A DNA stretch of 35,607 nt, from NCBI GenBank assembly GCA_002360455.1, contig DEQQ01000063.1, forward strand, positions 1 through 35,607, written 5' to 3'. Source of the stretch: Saprospiraceae bacterium UBA3362 (GTDB taxonomy: Bacteria; Bacteroidota; Bacteroidia; Chitinophagales; Saprospiraceae). The position numbers were made by a program, and so were the translations under genes. The notes under the pieces are model-generated. The model was not told the DNA's origin. It did not search any database and saw only the letters and a list, made by a program, of their open reading frames with translations. Shown here in pieces: positions 23,585-33,900 of this stretch (the stretch's first letter is position 1; the number at the start of each line of letters is the position of its first letter).

Positions 23585-25954
23585 CTAACTTTTTATATTC
23601 CATTGGATTCTGCCACTGATGCTCCTTGGGGCTTCCATCAAACCCGGCCTGACAGCATACAATTCATTGAATGCATTATGAACGTTAAGTTGAATTTCTA
23701 ATCGTTTCCATTTTTTTCCTACTCGGAAACCATGCACTCTATAGCCGTAATTATTTTCCTGCCTAAATGATTTAATTCCTTTAATAAAAAGGTCGACTTC
23801 GAACAACCAATCAATGGCAGCGACATTGCTAGCATAGGTAAAATCAGAACCAAAATACCAAGACTTGTATTCGAATTGAATATCATAACGCAACAAATGT
23901 TTAGATCTGTATTTTAAAATATTGTATGAAGAAGTACTGTTCAGAGCATTAAGCTGGCCTCTTGTGGCTTTCTCAAGTTCTGTTCTGCTGGCTTCTTTAC
24001 CTGTAGAGTCCCATTCATTAAATTTGGGATCAATATAGGTATATCCTCCATTCAAAATACATTTTAAATCAGAACCTATCTTTCCCTGTGTCAAAATACT
24101 AAGCTCTCCTCCGGTAATTTTCGTATCTCCAATGTTTTGTGATTGGAAAGAAAATTTAAAAGATTTATCAATTATTAAACCAAACTCCATCATATCTCTA
24201 TATTCCTGTCTAAATAAAGATACATCTGCCAAACCTTGCCAACTTCCCATTCTAAATCCTTGCTTTAGTCCAATTTCGGTGGTAGTTCCATATTCGGGAT
24301 TTAACTTTGGATTGGCTGCGATATTGAGTATTCCTGCTGTAGTTTGAATGTATTTTTCTGCTAAAGTAGGAAAACGGAAACCCTGACCCCAGCTTGCTCT
24401 TAAAAAAGTAGCCTTGGTAATTTCATAATTCATACCCAATCTAAAAACAGGTCTTTGTTGAGTTTGGATTGGATTGATGGTGTCTTTGAGAATGATAGAG
24501 GGCCCATGAATTCTGAAGTATTCATATCTGCAACCTGCATTGAGAATTAATTTATTGAATATTTTTTGATCTGCCTGTAGATATAGGGCAAGGTTTGTAT
24601 TATTGAATGTACCATTACTGTACAAATTAGCTTCGACAAAACTGTAACTTGCGAGCATTCCTGTTGCAACACTTAGACCTATTTTGTCATAAACTTTATT
24701 GATCTGATATTCAGAATAAAGATTACTGCTTTGATTGCTTTGATTGTTGCTGTTGTCATTTTTTATCTGATACCATCTTGAAATTAATTTATGCTGATAG
24801 TTTTTCTTAGAAGTATAGTGAAGCCTTGGATCAATAGAAAATCTTATTTTAGAAGAGCTGTTCAAAGAACTTGTGTCACCTTCGAAAAGTCCGGCATTTT
24901 TCCAATAGAAAAATCCTGAGCTTTCTCCGGCATTTGCATTGAGTGTAACAGATCCGAATAAACGATCATTAAATTTTTTACGAATCATTCCATTAAATCT
25001 AAAATTGGAAAGATCTGAATGTAAGTTGTAGGATATTTTATTGACATAGGATAAGGCGCCGGAATAATCGATGGTATTCCATTTTCGTCGATGGACCAAG
25101 GTGATATATTGTTCAGACGGAATTGTATTCTTGTAATTTCCCTTGCCCCACCATTGATTATTATTTCCCGGTTTTAGATAAACGCGATTAGATATGCTAA
25201 CTGAAGTAAAGGGATCTATTGTCGGCTGCATACTGCGAAAATGAATTACACCATTCATTGCAGCTGAGCCATAAAGAGAGGAGGCGGCACCTTTTAGAAT
25301 TTCTACTTGACCAACATTTTCAAGGGGTAGATCATCCCAATATGGAAATCCAGCATCAGGTTGCAAAATCGGCAAATCATCATACAGCAACATTGCTCTT
25401 GTCCCTGCGCCATAACTATATCCGGCCCCTCCGCGAATATTGACCTGCCCATCCAAGATCTGAACTCCCGGCACTCTATCAATGGCATCCTTAATTGTGT
25501 TTGAATTTAAATTGGAAGCACGGTCGGACTTGAGGATATCTACAGAAATAGAGGATTGGCTTAATGGTCTCTCAAATCTTGAGGCTGTGATGACAGTAGT
25601 GGTTAGTAATATATTTTCAGGAAATAATCGAACCACCAAATCAGTAATCGAAAGCTGATTTCCTAACAGGATTTTTGTGCCATAAGAAGTATAACTGAAT
25701 TTTATACTGTCGGAAGGGAAGATGTTTTTTAACTCAAATAGGCCAACTTCATCAGTCAAAAAAGCAGAGTTGCCAACCAGAATAACGGCACCGGGCAAAG
25801 ATTCCCCGGTGGAGGCATCAATCAGTTTGCCCTTGATATTTTGCTGTGCATTAACACCATATAAATGCACAAAAAGAATGATATAAAGAAGTTGAAATCT
25901 GTTCATAATTCGTTTTGTCACGCAATTTAATTTATTTTGATTATTTCTCATCAA
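23585..25954 (-). CDS. TonB-dependent outer-membrane receptor with N-terminal carboxypeptidase-regulatory-like domain
   Basis: 789 residues from a TTG at 25954; an internal ATG at 25906 (MNRFQLLYIILFVHLYGVNA) gives a clean signal peptide and is preferred (773 residues). Next is a CarboxypepD_reg-like domain (IKGKLIDASTGESLPGAVIL). The plug domain follows (IKDAIDRVPGVQILDGQVNI, RGGAGYSYGAGTRAMLLYDD, VEILKGAASSLYGSAAMNGV), then a ~550-residue region of alternating strands forming the barrel. It would import a scarce ligand (siderophore, cobalamin, metal or oligosaccharide) using TonB energy. There is no SusD partner next to it, so a polysaccharide-utilisation role is less likely. The ligand cannot be told. 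Confidence 0.92.
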   Translation of the reverse strand: MMRNNQNKLNCVTKRIMNRFQLLYIILFVHLYGVNAQQNIKGKLIDASTGESLPGAVILVGNSAFLTDEVGLFELKNIFPSDSIKFSYTSYGTKILLGNQLSITDLVVRLFPENILLTTTVITASRFERPLSQSSISVDILKSDRASNLNSNTIKDAIDRVPGVQILDGQVNIRGGAGYSYGAGTRAMLLYDDLPILQPDAGFPYWDDLPLENVGQVEILKGAASSLYGSAAMNGVIHFRSMQPTIDPFTSVSISNRVYLKPGNNNQWWGKGNYKNTIPSEQYITLVHRRKWNTIDYSGALSYVNKISYNLHSDLSNFRFNGMIRKKFNDRLFGSVTLNANAGESSGFFYWKNAGLFEGDTSSLNSSSKIRFSIDPRLHYTSKKNYQHKLISRWYQIKNDNSNNQSNQSSNLYSEYQINKVYDKIGLSVATGMLASYSFVEANLYSNGTFNNTNLALYLQADQKIFNKLILNAGCRYEYFRIHGPSIILKDTINPIQTQQRPVFRLGMNYEITKATFLRASWGQGFRFPTLAEKYIQTTAGILNIAANPKLNPEYGTTTEIGLKQGFRMGSWQGLADVSLFRQEYRDMMEFGLIIDKSFKFSFQSQNIGDTKITGGELSILTQGKIGSDLKCILNGGYTYIDPKFNEWDSTGKEASRTELEKATRGQLNALNSTSSYNILKYRSKHLLRYDIQFEYKSWYFGSDFTYASNVAAIDWLFEVDLFIKGIKSFRQENNYGYRVHGFRVGKKWKRLEIQLNVHNAFNELYAVRPGLMEAPRSISGRIQWNIKS

Positions 25955-26132
25955 TTATTTTGTATCCGGCAAATTTTACCTAAGAGAATGAAATTAATGC
26001 GATGTATTCATGTGGTAATAGAAACTATGAATTTCATCATGCAGTCGAGTTTATTTATTCGGGGAAATGGGGTTGTGGAAATGATATTTTTATTTCTTCT
26101 AAACTAATATAAGGAAGATCTTAGTTTCTCAA

Positions 26133-26140
26133 TATCTTTG
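26133..26140 (+). promoter_or_regulatory. Candidate Bacteroidota -7 promoter box (TATCTTTG) for the glycosyltransferase
   Basis: It is an exact TAnnTTTG match only 10 bases before the ATG, so the transcript would have a very short leader or none. No clear -33 TTG is seen. The same octamer precedes lysS. Confidence 0.45.
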
Positions 26141-26150
26141 CCATTCCTAT

Positions 26151-27113
26151 ATGGAAAATAAAGTCTATAAAGATTTAACCATTGTTGTTCCTCTGTATAA
26201 TGAAGAGGACCTTCTTGATGAATTGTATCAAAGATTATCGATCACAGTTTCCAATCTCAATTTGGATGCAGAGGTAGTTTTGGTCAATGATGGCAGTAAA
26301 GACAATAGTTTAGAAAAAATAAAATGGATTTGTAACACTAACTCAAAGTTTAGGTTTCTTTCTTTAAGTAGAAATTGGGGACATCAGGCTTCTATTTTAG
26401 CCGGGATAGATCACTCCTACGGGAAGGCCATTGTAATTATTGATGGCGATCTGCAAGACCCTCCGGAACTTATCCCTGCTCTTTATGAAGAATACAAGAA
26501 AGGGTTTCAGGTAGTTTATGCAAAACGGAAACTCCGAGAAGGCGAAAGTTGGTTTAAACTGTGGACCGCTAAATTATTTTATAGAATATTACGAACAATT
26601 ACCAGTATCGAAATTCCACTGGACACCGGAGATTTTAGAATAATATCAAGACGGGTGGCGATGCATTTAGTCGGATTACAAGAACGAAACCAATTTATCA
26701 GAGGACAGATAGCATGGCTTGGATTCAAGACCTCTTTTATCGAGTACGATCGCGAGAAACGATTCAAAGGAACCACAAAATTTTCTCTTAGAAAAATGAT
26801 CAAACTTGCATTGGATGGAATCACAGGGTTTTCAAATTTTCCTTTAAGATTAGCTACTTTTTTAGGCTTCTTTTTTACTGTAATTGCATTCTTATTGATT
26901 CTTTATGCCCTTTATTCTAAATATATTTTAAATCGTGTTGCTACAGGATGGACTTCTTTAATGGTCAGTTCAATGTTGATTGGCGGAATTCAATTGTTGT
27001 GTGTGGGAATAATAGGAGAATATCTGGGCAGGGTAGGACTTGATGTGAAACAGCGTCCAAACTATATTGTTGAAGAAAACAGCGAGGATGTAGGAGATCA
27101 AAATTCTATTTAG
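26151..27113 (+). CDS. Family 2 glycosyltransferase, GtrB/dolichol-phosphate-mannosyltransferase type, membrane-bound
   Basis: 320 residues. It would transfer a sugar from a nucleotide sugar to a polyprenyl phosphate at the cytoplasmic face of the inner membrane. The GT2 core (1-~225) has TIVVPLYNEE, VLVNDGSKD (Asp47), the DXD-type site IDGDLQDPPE (Asp98, Asp100), LDTGDFRIISRR and the ERNQFIRGQIAWLG stretch typical of this group. Two C-terminal membrane helices follow (TFLGFFFTVIAFLLILYALY; SSMLIGGIQLLCVGIIGEYL). The product would supply glycan or lipid modification or O-glycosylation; the sugar is unknown. It overlaps the 3' end of prmC by 8 bases on the opposite strand. Confidence 0.94.
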   Translation: MENKVYKDLTIVVPLYNEEDLLDELYQRLSITVSNLNLDAEVVLVNDGSKDNSLEKIKWICNTNSKFRFLSLSRNWGHQASILAGIDHSYGKAIVIIDGDLQDPPELIPALYEEYKKGFQVVYAKRKLREGESWFKLWTAKLFYRILRTITSIEIPLDTGDFRIISRRVAMHLVGLQERNQFIRGQIAWLGFKTSFIEYDREKRFKGTTKFSLRKMIKLALDGITGFSNFPLRLATFLGFFFTVIAFLLILYALYSKYILNRVATGWTSLMVSSMLIGGIQLLCVGIIGEYLGRVGLDVKQRPNYIVEENSEDVGDQNSI

Positions 27114-27939
27114 TTACTTTGAGGATTCTATCTTTCTGCTGAAGATCTTTAATAATTACAGTTGAATAATCCGGAGTAAAAATGGATTCAATTTCTTTAG
27201 CAAAAAACTCGTTCAATTCAAAAAATCCAATCACATTTGGCTTGCTGCCTTTGTCCATAAGAATTTTAATCCGCTCATAAAATTGTAATGGATGATTTGC
27301 AAATAAGGCTATGTGAGGCTCATAGTTCAATACGGATTTGTCCATAAGATGTTTTTCATTGGGAGATATATAAGGAGGATTGCTCAGAATAAGATCAAAC
27401 CTGTCTAAATTAAATTCCTGATTCAGAATATCCAATTTCAAAAAGTGAATATCCAATTTGTGATTCTTAGCATTTTCTTGCGCTAGGTTTAGTGCCGGTT
27501 CGGATATATCAATGGCAAAAACCTCGTCTTGAGGTCTTTTGAATTTCCACATGAGGGGAATACAACCAGATCCGGTGCCAATGTCCAAGATGTTTAATTT
27601 TTTTGTTTTATAGTCTTTGATAGATTGTAAAGCATAGTAAACCAATTCTTCTGTCTCTGGTCTAGGAATTAGTACGGACTCGTTTATTTTGAGTTTTAGG
27701 TCCATGAATTGAGTCTCATTCAATACATATTGAATAGGTTTTCCTATAGCGAGTTGTGCGCAGGTTTCACTAATTTTAGATTTGATATTTTGAGTTTCTT
27801 TTTCGGTTAGGTCAATACTAAATTTGGAAATACCAAAATATTCCAATATATAATTTGTTAAAATTGCAATATTGCTCGAATCCGAAATAGGTTTAAGTTC
27901 ATTTATACAAAACTGGCACAGTTCTTGATAAGTATTCAT
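27106..27939 (-). CDS. prmC: Peptide chain release factor N5-glutamine methyltransferase
   Basis: 277 residues, family length. It methylates the glutamine of the GGQ motif in release factors 1 and 2 using S-adenosylmethionine. Shown by the SAM-binding motif ILDIGTGSGCIPLMW, the acidic loop FAIDIS, and the catalytic NPPY (Asn187-Tyr190) in FDLILSNPPYIS. The N-terminal helical release-factor-binding domain includes IGKPIQYVLNETQFMDLKLK and VLIPRPETEELV. The ATG at 27939 lies only 37 bases from the divergent metalloprotease ATG. Confidence 0.95.
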   Translation of the reverse strand: MNTYQELCQFCINELKPISDSSNIAILTNYILEYFGISKFSIDLTEKETQNIKSKISETCAQLAIGKPIQYVLNETQFMDLKLKINESVLIPRPETEELVYYALQSIKDYKTKKLNILDIGTGSGCIPLMWKFKRPQDEVFAIDISEPALNLAQENAKNHKLDIHFLKLDILNQEFNLDRFDLILSNPPYISPNEKHLMDKSVLNYEPHIALFANHPLQFYERIKILMDKGSKPNVIGFFELNEFFAKEIESIFTPDYSTVIIKDLQQKDRILKVTK

Positions 27940-27976
27940 ATTATGAAAATTATTAATATGTAATTACAGATATATT

Positions 27977-30454
27977 ATGGCTACTAAATTTTATTTTCAA
28001 TTAAGCTTTCTTGTTTTATTTACCCTGTCCCTTGACGCACAACAGCATATTGACCCTTTTGGTGTGTTTGAGGAAATGGCTGTTAAAGAACCTACTAAGA
28101 TTAGTTTTGGTTCAGAGCAAATTCAATTCAATCAGGAGTCAGGAGAAACGGATTTAATTTATTCGACCTCACACTCAACATTTATTAATTTGCTCGCTGA
28201 TCAATCCAAAGGTCTGTTTGAATTTAATTTGAAACTACCTGGAGCTTCGAAGGCAAATAAATTTTTAGTTTTAGAACACAATATGTTGGATACTGAAACC
28301 AAGTATTATCAGGTTGGGCAATCAGAAGAAGCATTGGAGTTCAAAGATCAGATTAAGTTTTATAAAGGTCATCTATTGGAGGATCTTGAATCCATTGTAA
28401 GTTTGACGATTACCGATCAATTGATGATTGGAACGATCAATCTTTCGGATGGAAAAAATTACTCACTGAGAGGCGAACGCTTTCAATCTAAATGGAAAGT
28501 GAATGTGAGCTTGGACAAGCCTATCGGAGATGGCATTGAAAGCCTTTGCGGAACAGATGATCATAGACATTATATTGAATCAAACGAAGTTATCAATAAG
28601 AGATTGAATGATAACTGCAAGCGTGTTGGGATCAGTGTCTGTGTTGATTTTGATTTGTACAGCAGAATGAAATCTACAGCTAAAGCAATTTCATATGTTT
28701 ATGGAGTTTTTAACGGTGTTCATTCCATCTACAAAAAAGAAAATGTACTGCTCTATGTTGCGGAGATCAAAATTAATACAAGCAATGATGGATATGGTCA
28801 TTACAGTGCAGCAGAAGATCTCGACCAGTTTAAGAGAATCTACAAAACCTATAATGGAAATATCGCTATCCTAATGTGCGGTTATCAAAGATTAGGAAAG
28901 GCACCATTAGGCGGGATTGCATATATCAATACGCTGTGTGCAAAATCCTATTCCTATGCTTATGCGAATGTGCTTGGTAGTTTTGCATTGTACCCCGATT
29001 ATTCTTGGGATGTGTTTGTTGTTGCGCATGAATTAGGACATGTTATGGGATCTAGACATACTCATGCTTGTGTATGGGGACCAAATAAAAATCAAGCTAT
29101 CGATAACTGTGCTTCTGTAGAAGGAAGTTGCAGTCCTGGACAAAGGCCTGCCAAAGGGACTATTATGAGCTATTGTTATGTAAACGGTGGACCGGGAATT
29201 GATTTTACTATTGGGTTTGGAACAGAGCCCGGAGATGTGATTAGAGAAAGGGTTAGATCTTCTTCATGTTTGACAAGTTATGTCCCTGAACGAAAAACCG
29301 TTTCAAATTCGGATCAGCATCTAACTGCAAATTTGGAATGCACTGATGGAGTTTATACACATTACTTCAATGATTTAAATACTATTGATCCTGCTGATGA
29401 TATATTATTGGTGTCTATCAATAAAAAAAGTCAAAACATAGGAACTCTTGCTGATGGAAGTCTAAGAATAGTATTGCATAGTACTCCAATGTATGGCTCC
29501 AACAATGCAAAGGCAGTCACTGCTCCCTATGTTCCGCCAAATTCTGCATTCTATACTGTAAATAAATATCTTGAAATTATCACCACTAAAAAACCAACTG
29601 TTGCTGTGGGGATCAAATTGGGCTTAGATCAAACTGATGTGAATGAGTTGAGTTCTTCTGTTAAGTCATTTGATATAAAAAATGTAAAAGTCTTAACAAT
29701 GAATAGGCCTGCAAACCCAAATCCTGAATACAATCATCAAGGAGCAACAACATCATTGGTAAACTTTTACAACTACTCTCAATTTTTGAATACCGGATCA
29801 AATTTTAAATGGACAAATCTAACAAATGGGCAATATCAGTTGGAATTTGAATCAAAGTCAATTGATGGAATCAACGTTGGGGCATGGGGTACAATTAATC
29901 CGCCTTTATTTAGTCTTGCAAAATTTTCAGCAACCAAAACCGCTGCTTCGAGTCAAATCAGTTGGACTGTAAGTTCTGAGTATCAATTAAGCAAATATAT
30001 TATCGAAAGGTCTATCGATGGAAGCAAGTTTGATTCCATAGGTCAGGTTCTTGTATCCAATAAACCTATGCCGGCAACATATAATTTTTATGATTCTTAC
30101 CTAAGTCAGTTCGAATTATATTATAGATTAAGGGCCGTTGATCAGATGAAGAAAATTCTCTATTCTCCAATAGTTTCTCTTTCAAATGCTTACACAGCCG
30201 AGAGCAGTCTGAATATTTATCCAAATCCAAGCAGTCTTGATTATACAATGATAGAATTTAATAGCAATACAGTTGGAACTTTTACAGTCGACCTTTTGGA
30301 TGTGGTTGGATATAGGAAGTACACAAATAGTTTTAGTACTATCAAAGGTAAAAATTATTTTGAGCTGCCTACATATCAATTGCCCGAAGGTTTGTTTACA
30401 GTTAAAATTTACAATCAACAAGAAGTATCAACAGGTCGATTACTTGTAAAATAA
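27977..30454 (+). CDS. Secreted M12B/reprolysin-like zinc metalloprotease with T9SS type A sorting domain
   Basis: 825 residues. A signal peptide (about 1-21, ending LDAQ) and a propeptide-like region precede the metzincin domain. The zinc site is HELGHVMGSRH (His351, Glu352, His355, His361), with the Met-turn at Met397 (GTIMSYC). Several Cys around the active site (CVW, NCAS, GSCSPG, SSSCL) suggest disulfides. Downstream are beta-rich and fibronectin-like segments (KYIIERSIDGSKFDSIGQV), then the C-terminal sorting domain starting LNIYPNPSS and ending in GRLLVK. Expected location is the cell surface or medium, degrading proteins. It is followed after 4 bases by cytidine deaminase, probably by read-through only. 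Family is firm; substrate unknown. Confidence 0.92.
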   Translation: MATKFYFQLSFLVLFTLSLDAQQHIDPFGVFEEMAVKEPTKISFGSEQIQFNQESGETDLIYSTSHSTFINLLADQSKGLFEFNLKLPGASKANKFLVLEHNMLDTETKYYQVGQSEEALEFKDQIKFYKGHLLEDLESIVSLTITDQLMIGTINLSDGKNYSLRGERFQSKWKVNVSLDKPIGDGIESLCGTDDHRHYIESNEVINKRLNDNCKRVGISVCVDFDLYSRMKSTAKAISYVYGVFNGVHSIYKKENVLLYVAEIKINTSNDGYGHYSAAEDLDQFKRIYKTYNGNIAILMCGYQRLGKAPLGGIAYINTLCAKSYSYAYANVLGSFALYPDYSWDVFVVAHELGHVMGSRHTHACVWGPNKNQAIDNCASVEGSCSPGQRPAKGTIMSYCYVNGGPGIDFTIGFGTEPGDVIRERVRSSSCLTSYVPERKTVSNSDQHLTANLECTDGVYTHYFNDLNTIDPADDILLVSINKKSQNIGTLADGSLRIVLHSTPMYGSNNAKAVTAPYVPPNSAFYTVNKYLEIITTKKPTVAVGIKLGLDQTDVNELSSSVKSFDIKNVKVLTMNRPANPNPEYNHQGATTSLVNFYNYSQFLNTGSNFKWTNLTNGQYQLEFESKSIDGINVGAWGTINPPLFSLAKFSATKTAASSQISWTVSSEYQLSKYIIERSIDGSKFDSIGQVLVSNKPMPATYNFYDSYLSQFELYYRLRAVDQMKKILYSPIVSLSNAYTAESSLNIYPNPSSLDYTMIEFNSNTVGTFTVDLLDVVGYRKYTNSFSTIKGKNYFELPTYQLPEGLFTVKIYNQQEVSTGRLLVK

Positions 30455-30458
30455 GCTA

Positions 30459-30944
30459 ATGCAAATAAAATCCATTCAATTCAAATATTTAGAATATGAA
30501 AATCATGGTCAGCTCTCTGAATCATTTAGAGAGTTGGCCTCTTTTGCAAAGAAAGCAACTGAAATGTCTTATGCGCCATATTCAAATTTTTATGTTGGCG
30601 CCGCCATTCGCCTAAGTAATGGCCAAATAATAAAGGCGGCAAATCAAGAAAATGCTTCTTATCCCTGTGGAATTTGCGCTGAAAGAGCTGCTTTGTTTTC
30701 ATTGGCAGATTTATTCCCTAACAATAAAATTGAGGCGATTGCAATCACAGCAAGCAATAAGGCCAATACAATGATTTCTCCCCCTTCTCCCTGCGGTTTA
30801 TGCAGACAGGTTATGGCTGAGTTCGAAATATTGAATGGACAAAATTTTAGACTATTACTCTGCGGTAACAATGGAACAGTTTTTCAGTTTGAGAGTGTAA
30901 AAGATCTTCTTCCTCTAAGTTTTGATCCCAAATTTCTATCCTAA
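30459..30944 (+). CDS. cdd: Cytidine deaminase, homotetrameric type
   Basis: 161 residues. It deaminates cytidine/deoxycytidine to uridine/deoxyuridine in pyrimidine salvage. The zinc site is CAE (Cys73, Glu75) plus PCGLC (Cys112, Cys115), the three-Cys pattern of the small tetrameric class. Substrate-binding features include YAPYSNFYVGAAI and QENASYPCGICAERAAL. The N-terminus is about 25 residues longer than many short CDAs. Start is 4 bases after the metalloprotease stop, an unusual pairing of a salvage enzyme with an exported protease. It converges with the giant gene at 30994. Confidence 0.95.
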   Translation: MQIKSIQFKYLEYENHGQLSESFRELASFAKKATEMSYAPYSNFYVGAAIRLSNGQIIKAANQENASYPCGICAERAALFSLADLFPNNKIEAIAITASNKANTMISPPSPCGLCRQVMAEFEILNGQNFRLLLCGNNGTVFQFESVKDLLPLSFDPKFLS

Positions 30945-30993
30945 GCTATCATTTTAAAACTTCTTACTTAAGTCTATTTTATTCATTGTTAAT

Positions 30994-33900
30994 CTATTTA
31001 TTGAACATCATCATCTTGGTAATGATTTTTCCTTTATATTGAACTTGATAGAAATATAAACCCGAAGAGTTGATATCCGTAGATGATAGTTTCCAACGGT
31101 TATAGCCAGCAACCATCTCTTTTTTCTCGTTGTAAATTATTCTACCATAGCTATCTAAGATTTTCATTTCAATAGTAGAATTTTCCGGTATATATATACC
31201 TATTTCTGTTTCTGAGCCCCAAGGATTTGGCTTATTGAAAGAAACACTAAATTCAGAATCTTGAGCATTGTTGAGAATAAATTGTGGCAAGGCTTCAAAT
31301 TCATCTTGGTCATTAAAAGCTAAAGAAGTTGTAATCTTTGAATTAATGGTGAGAACTTCACTAATTCTGAGATCGCTGAAGGATTTTAATTTTAGGCTAA
31401 ATAATTTTTCATTGTTCTTTAAAAGTCCATCATAAGAAAATGTAATAATTCCATCCTTCATTTTGTTTAAAGAGAAATTCTCTGTCGTTAGATTAGGTAG
31501 AGATCCGGGGACAAATTCTAATAATTCGAGTTGGTTAGGATTAAAATCTATACTAAATTGGAGGCCTTTGAGATCATTGATATTAATTATTGAAAAGTCA
31601 ACTGAGTTAGAATCTCCCGCAGTAAAATGAAGGTCATTGATACGGATGTACACCGGCTGGTTAGATCTACTTTCACTTTTATTTTTTAAATTTGTTAATG
31701 CATTTCCATTCAAATCTCCAACTTTTACAGCAGTGAAATTTAATTTTGTGCTTTGTATGATTTTATTGAATGTGTATTGGTAAGGTATGTAATTTTCCAA
31801 TCCTTCTTCAGGTGCATTGAATTTGTAATCTGAATTTATAAATCTCCAGCTTGTGTTTTCAGGAATTTCGGTAGTGATTCCAAGAATTAATTTTCGCAAC
31901 TCTACAATATCTCTAGTAGAAATATTTCCATTCCTGTTGACGTCTGCTGCTATATATTGATACGGTCTTGAAAATATTTCTTGGCCCAGTATATGTTTTT
32001 GAATTTTTACAATATCAGCTGTAGTTACTCCATTTAACCAGTCATTATTTTTTAGTGGTTTTACATATAGACTTTCACCTGACATCATAGGAGCTAAGGC
32101 ATATTCACCATTTTCATTTGTTATAGTTTTGTTGGTGGAGGAGTTGCTTAGGATTTCAGTATTTTGGAGACCTGCATCAGATTCTGTGCTAATTCTTCCA
32201 CTTATATTTATTAAACTTTGTGGTGGACAAATAAGTTGACTGTTAGTGTCTTCTATTGTAATTCTGACATTGCAAAAAGATTGATTGCCAAACTGATCAG
32301 TGACCCATAACTCTTCTGTTACGATTGAACCTAGATGGGAGCAATCATAAACTCTTACCGTATCTAAAGGATTTTTGGAGAAACTGAATTGGACAGGGCC
32401 ACCGCAAGGATGGTTCGAACCCAAGTCCAAAAATCTTGCATAGATTTTACTTGTTTCATTGTCAATCGGATAGGGATCGTTATGGCCATTATGATTTGAG
32501 TCGATAGACATTAAGTTGACTTTGAACTCAGTTTTGCAATATACTGTTGGAGTAACACAATTTTTTACTGTGATAGTATTGCTGCAAGAACTTATGTTAC
32601 CGCATTGATCGCTAACTTCCCAATACACACTATGCTTTCCAATTGGGAATTCATAGTTTATAAGATTTTTTCCAAGAGTTGTGGTTTTGTAATCAATGAT
32701 TTTATCTTGGTTGATGTCTATATAAATGTTGTATTTTAAGTCTTGATCTGCGCTGCAATCATCAAATGAATTAATGGAGATTGGTATCGAAATTGGGTTA
32801 CAACTTTTCGAGAAATTGCATATTACAGTATCTTGACATGACTCTATAATTGGTGGGATGTTATTTTTAATAGTAATAAATTGTGTATCACTATAGACAG
32901 TGAACTTGTTTTGATTTTGCTGGCACCAGTCTATGGCTTTCCAAATTCTCGCAATTTTATTGCATCCGTTTGAATTTATTGAATTGAATATACAATCCTT
33001 ATAGGAGAATGCGAGATTGCTGCAGCTATGATTGATAGGTTTGGGTTCTTTAATATTTGTATTGACGATAAGTCTCGGATCCAATAAATTTAGATCGCAA
33101 ATATCAAAGGTGTCAAAATCTTGAGGCCAAATAATTTTTGAACTGTCTATTGGGTTAACTAAATTGTATGAGCTGATTTTTTGACTGTGTGTCGCTATAA
33201 GCCCTGATGAATTGTAAATATTGAATTTTCTTAATAGGTATCCTTGAAAGCAGTTGTTGAAATGTGAACTGTCTATTGATTCAAGTATATTAATATCACA
33301 GCTGTTGGAAATTAATCCATCTTTAGCTGTGCTATTGTAAGAGGGTTTGAATTGGGGGTCAATATTAATTTGCATTCTATCCGTTTCTGAAAATGCAAAT
33401 TTTCCAAAAATTTCGGATGTAAAGGAGTTGTTATTGAACAAGCTACAATCTACCGTAATATCGGGTAAAGGTATGACAGTGGGTTGTCTTTTGTCTTGCA
33501 CTTGGACGCGACTCATGCAAGTGTTTGAGTTTCCATTTTTATCTGTGACTCTGAATTGGACCATAATATCTTTCCCTATATCTCCACAACAGATTAATAT
33601 TTGATCAGACCAACTAGCGGTTCCACACGATGAGCTGTCCAATTTACTTACTTCCATTTTTGTTATTTGGCAATTGTCAAAACTGCCATTGTCGAAGGAG
33701 CTTGCCGGAATTGGGTTGTTTTCATTCTGGTTAATGGTTGCTACTATTTTTGATTTGCAAACCACAGTCGGAGCTTCATGATCTACAATATCTTGATTAA
33801 ACGATAGAGTATCAGTATTGCCACAGTAATCAAATGCAATAAAACTAAATTGATGTAGTCCGAAAGCAATGCTTACAAGTTGATGAGGAGTATATGGAAC

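Noticed and set aside
23585..25954. Part of a polysaccharide-utilisation locus (SusC homologue)
   Set aside because: No SusD-like gene or glycoside hydrolase is adjacent, and at ~780 residues it is shorter than typical SusC proteins (~1000).
31880..32050. Cellulosome component because of the dockerin-like motif
   Set aside because: No glycoside hydrolase or scaffoldin gene is present; dockerin-like modules are common in Bacteroidota surface proteins with T9SS signals.
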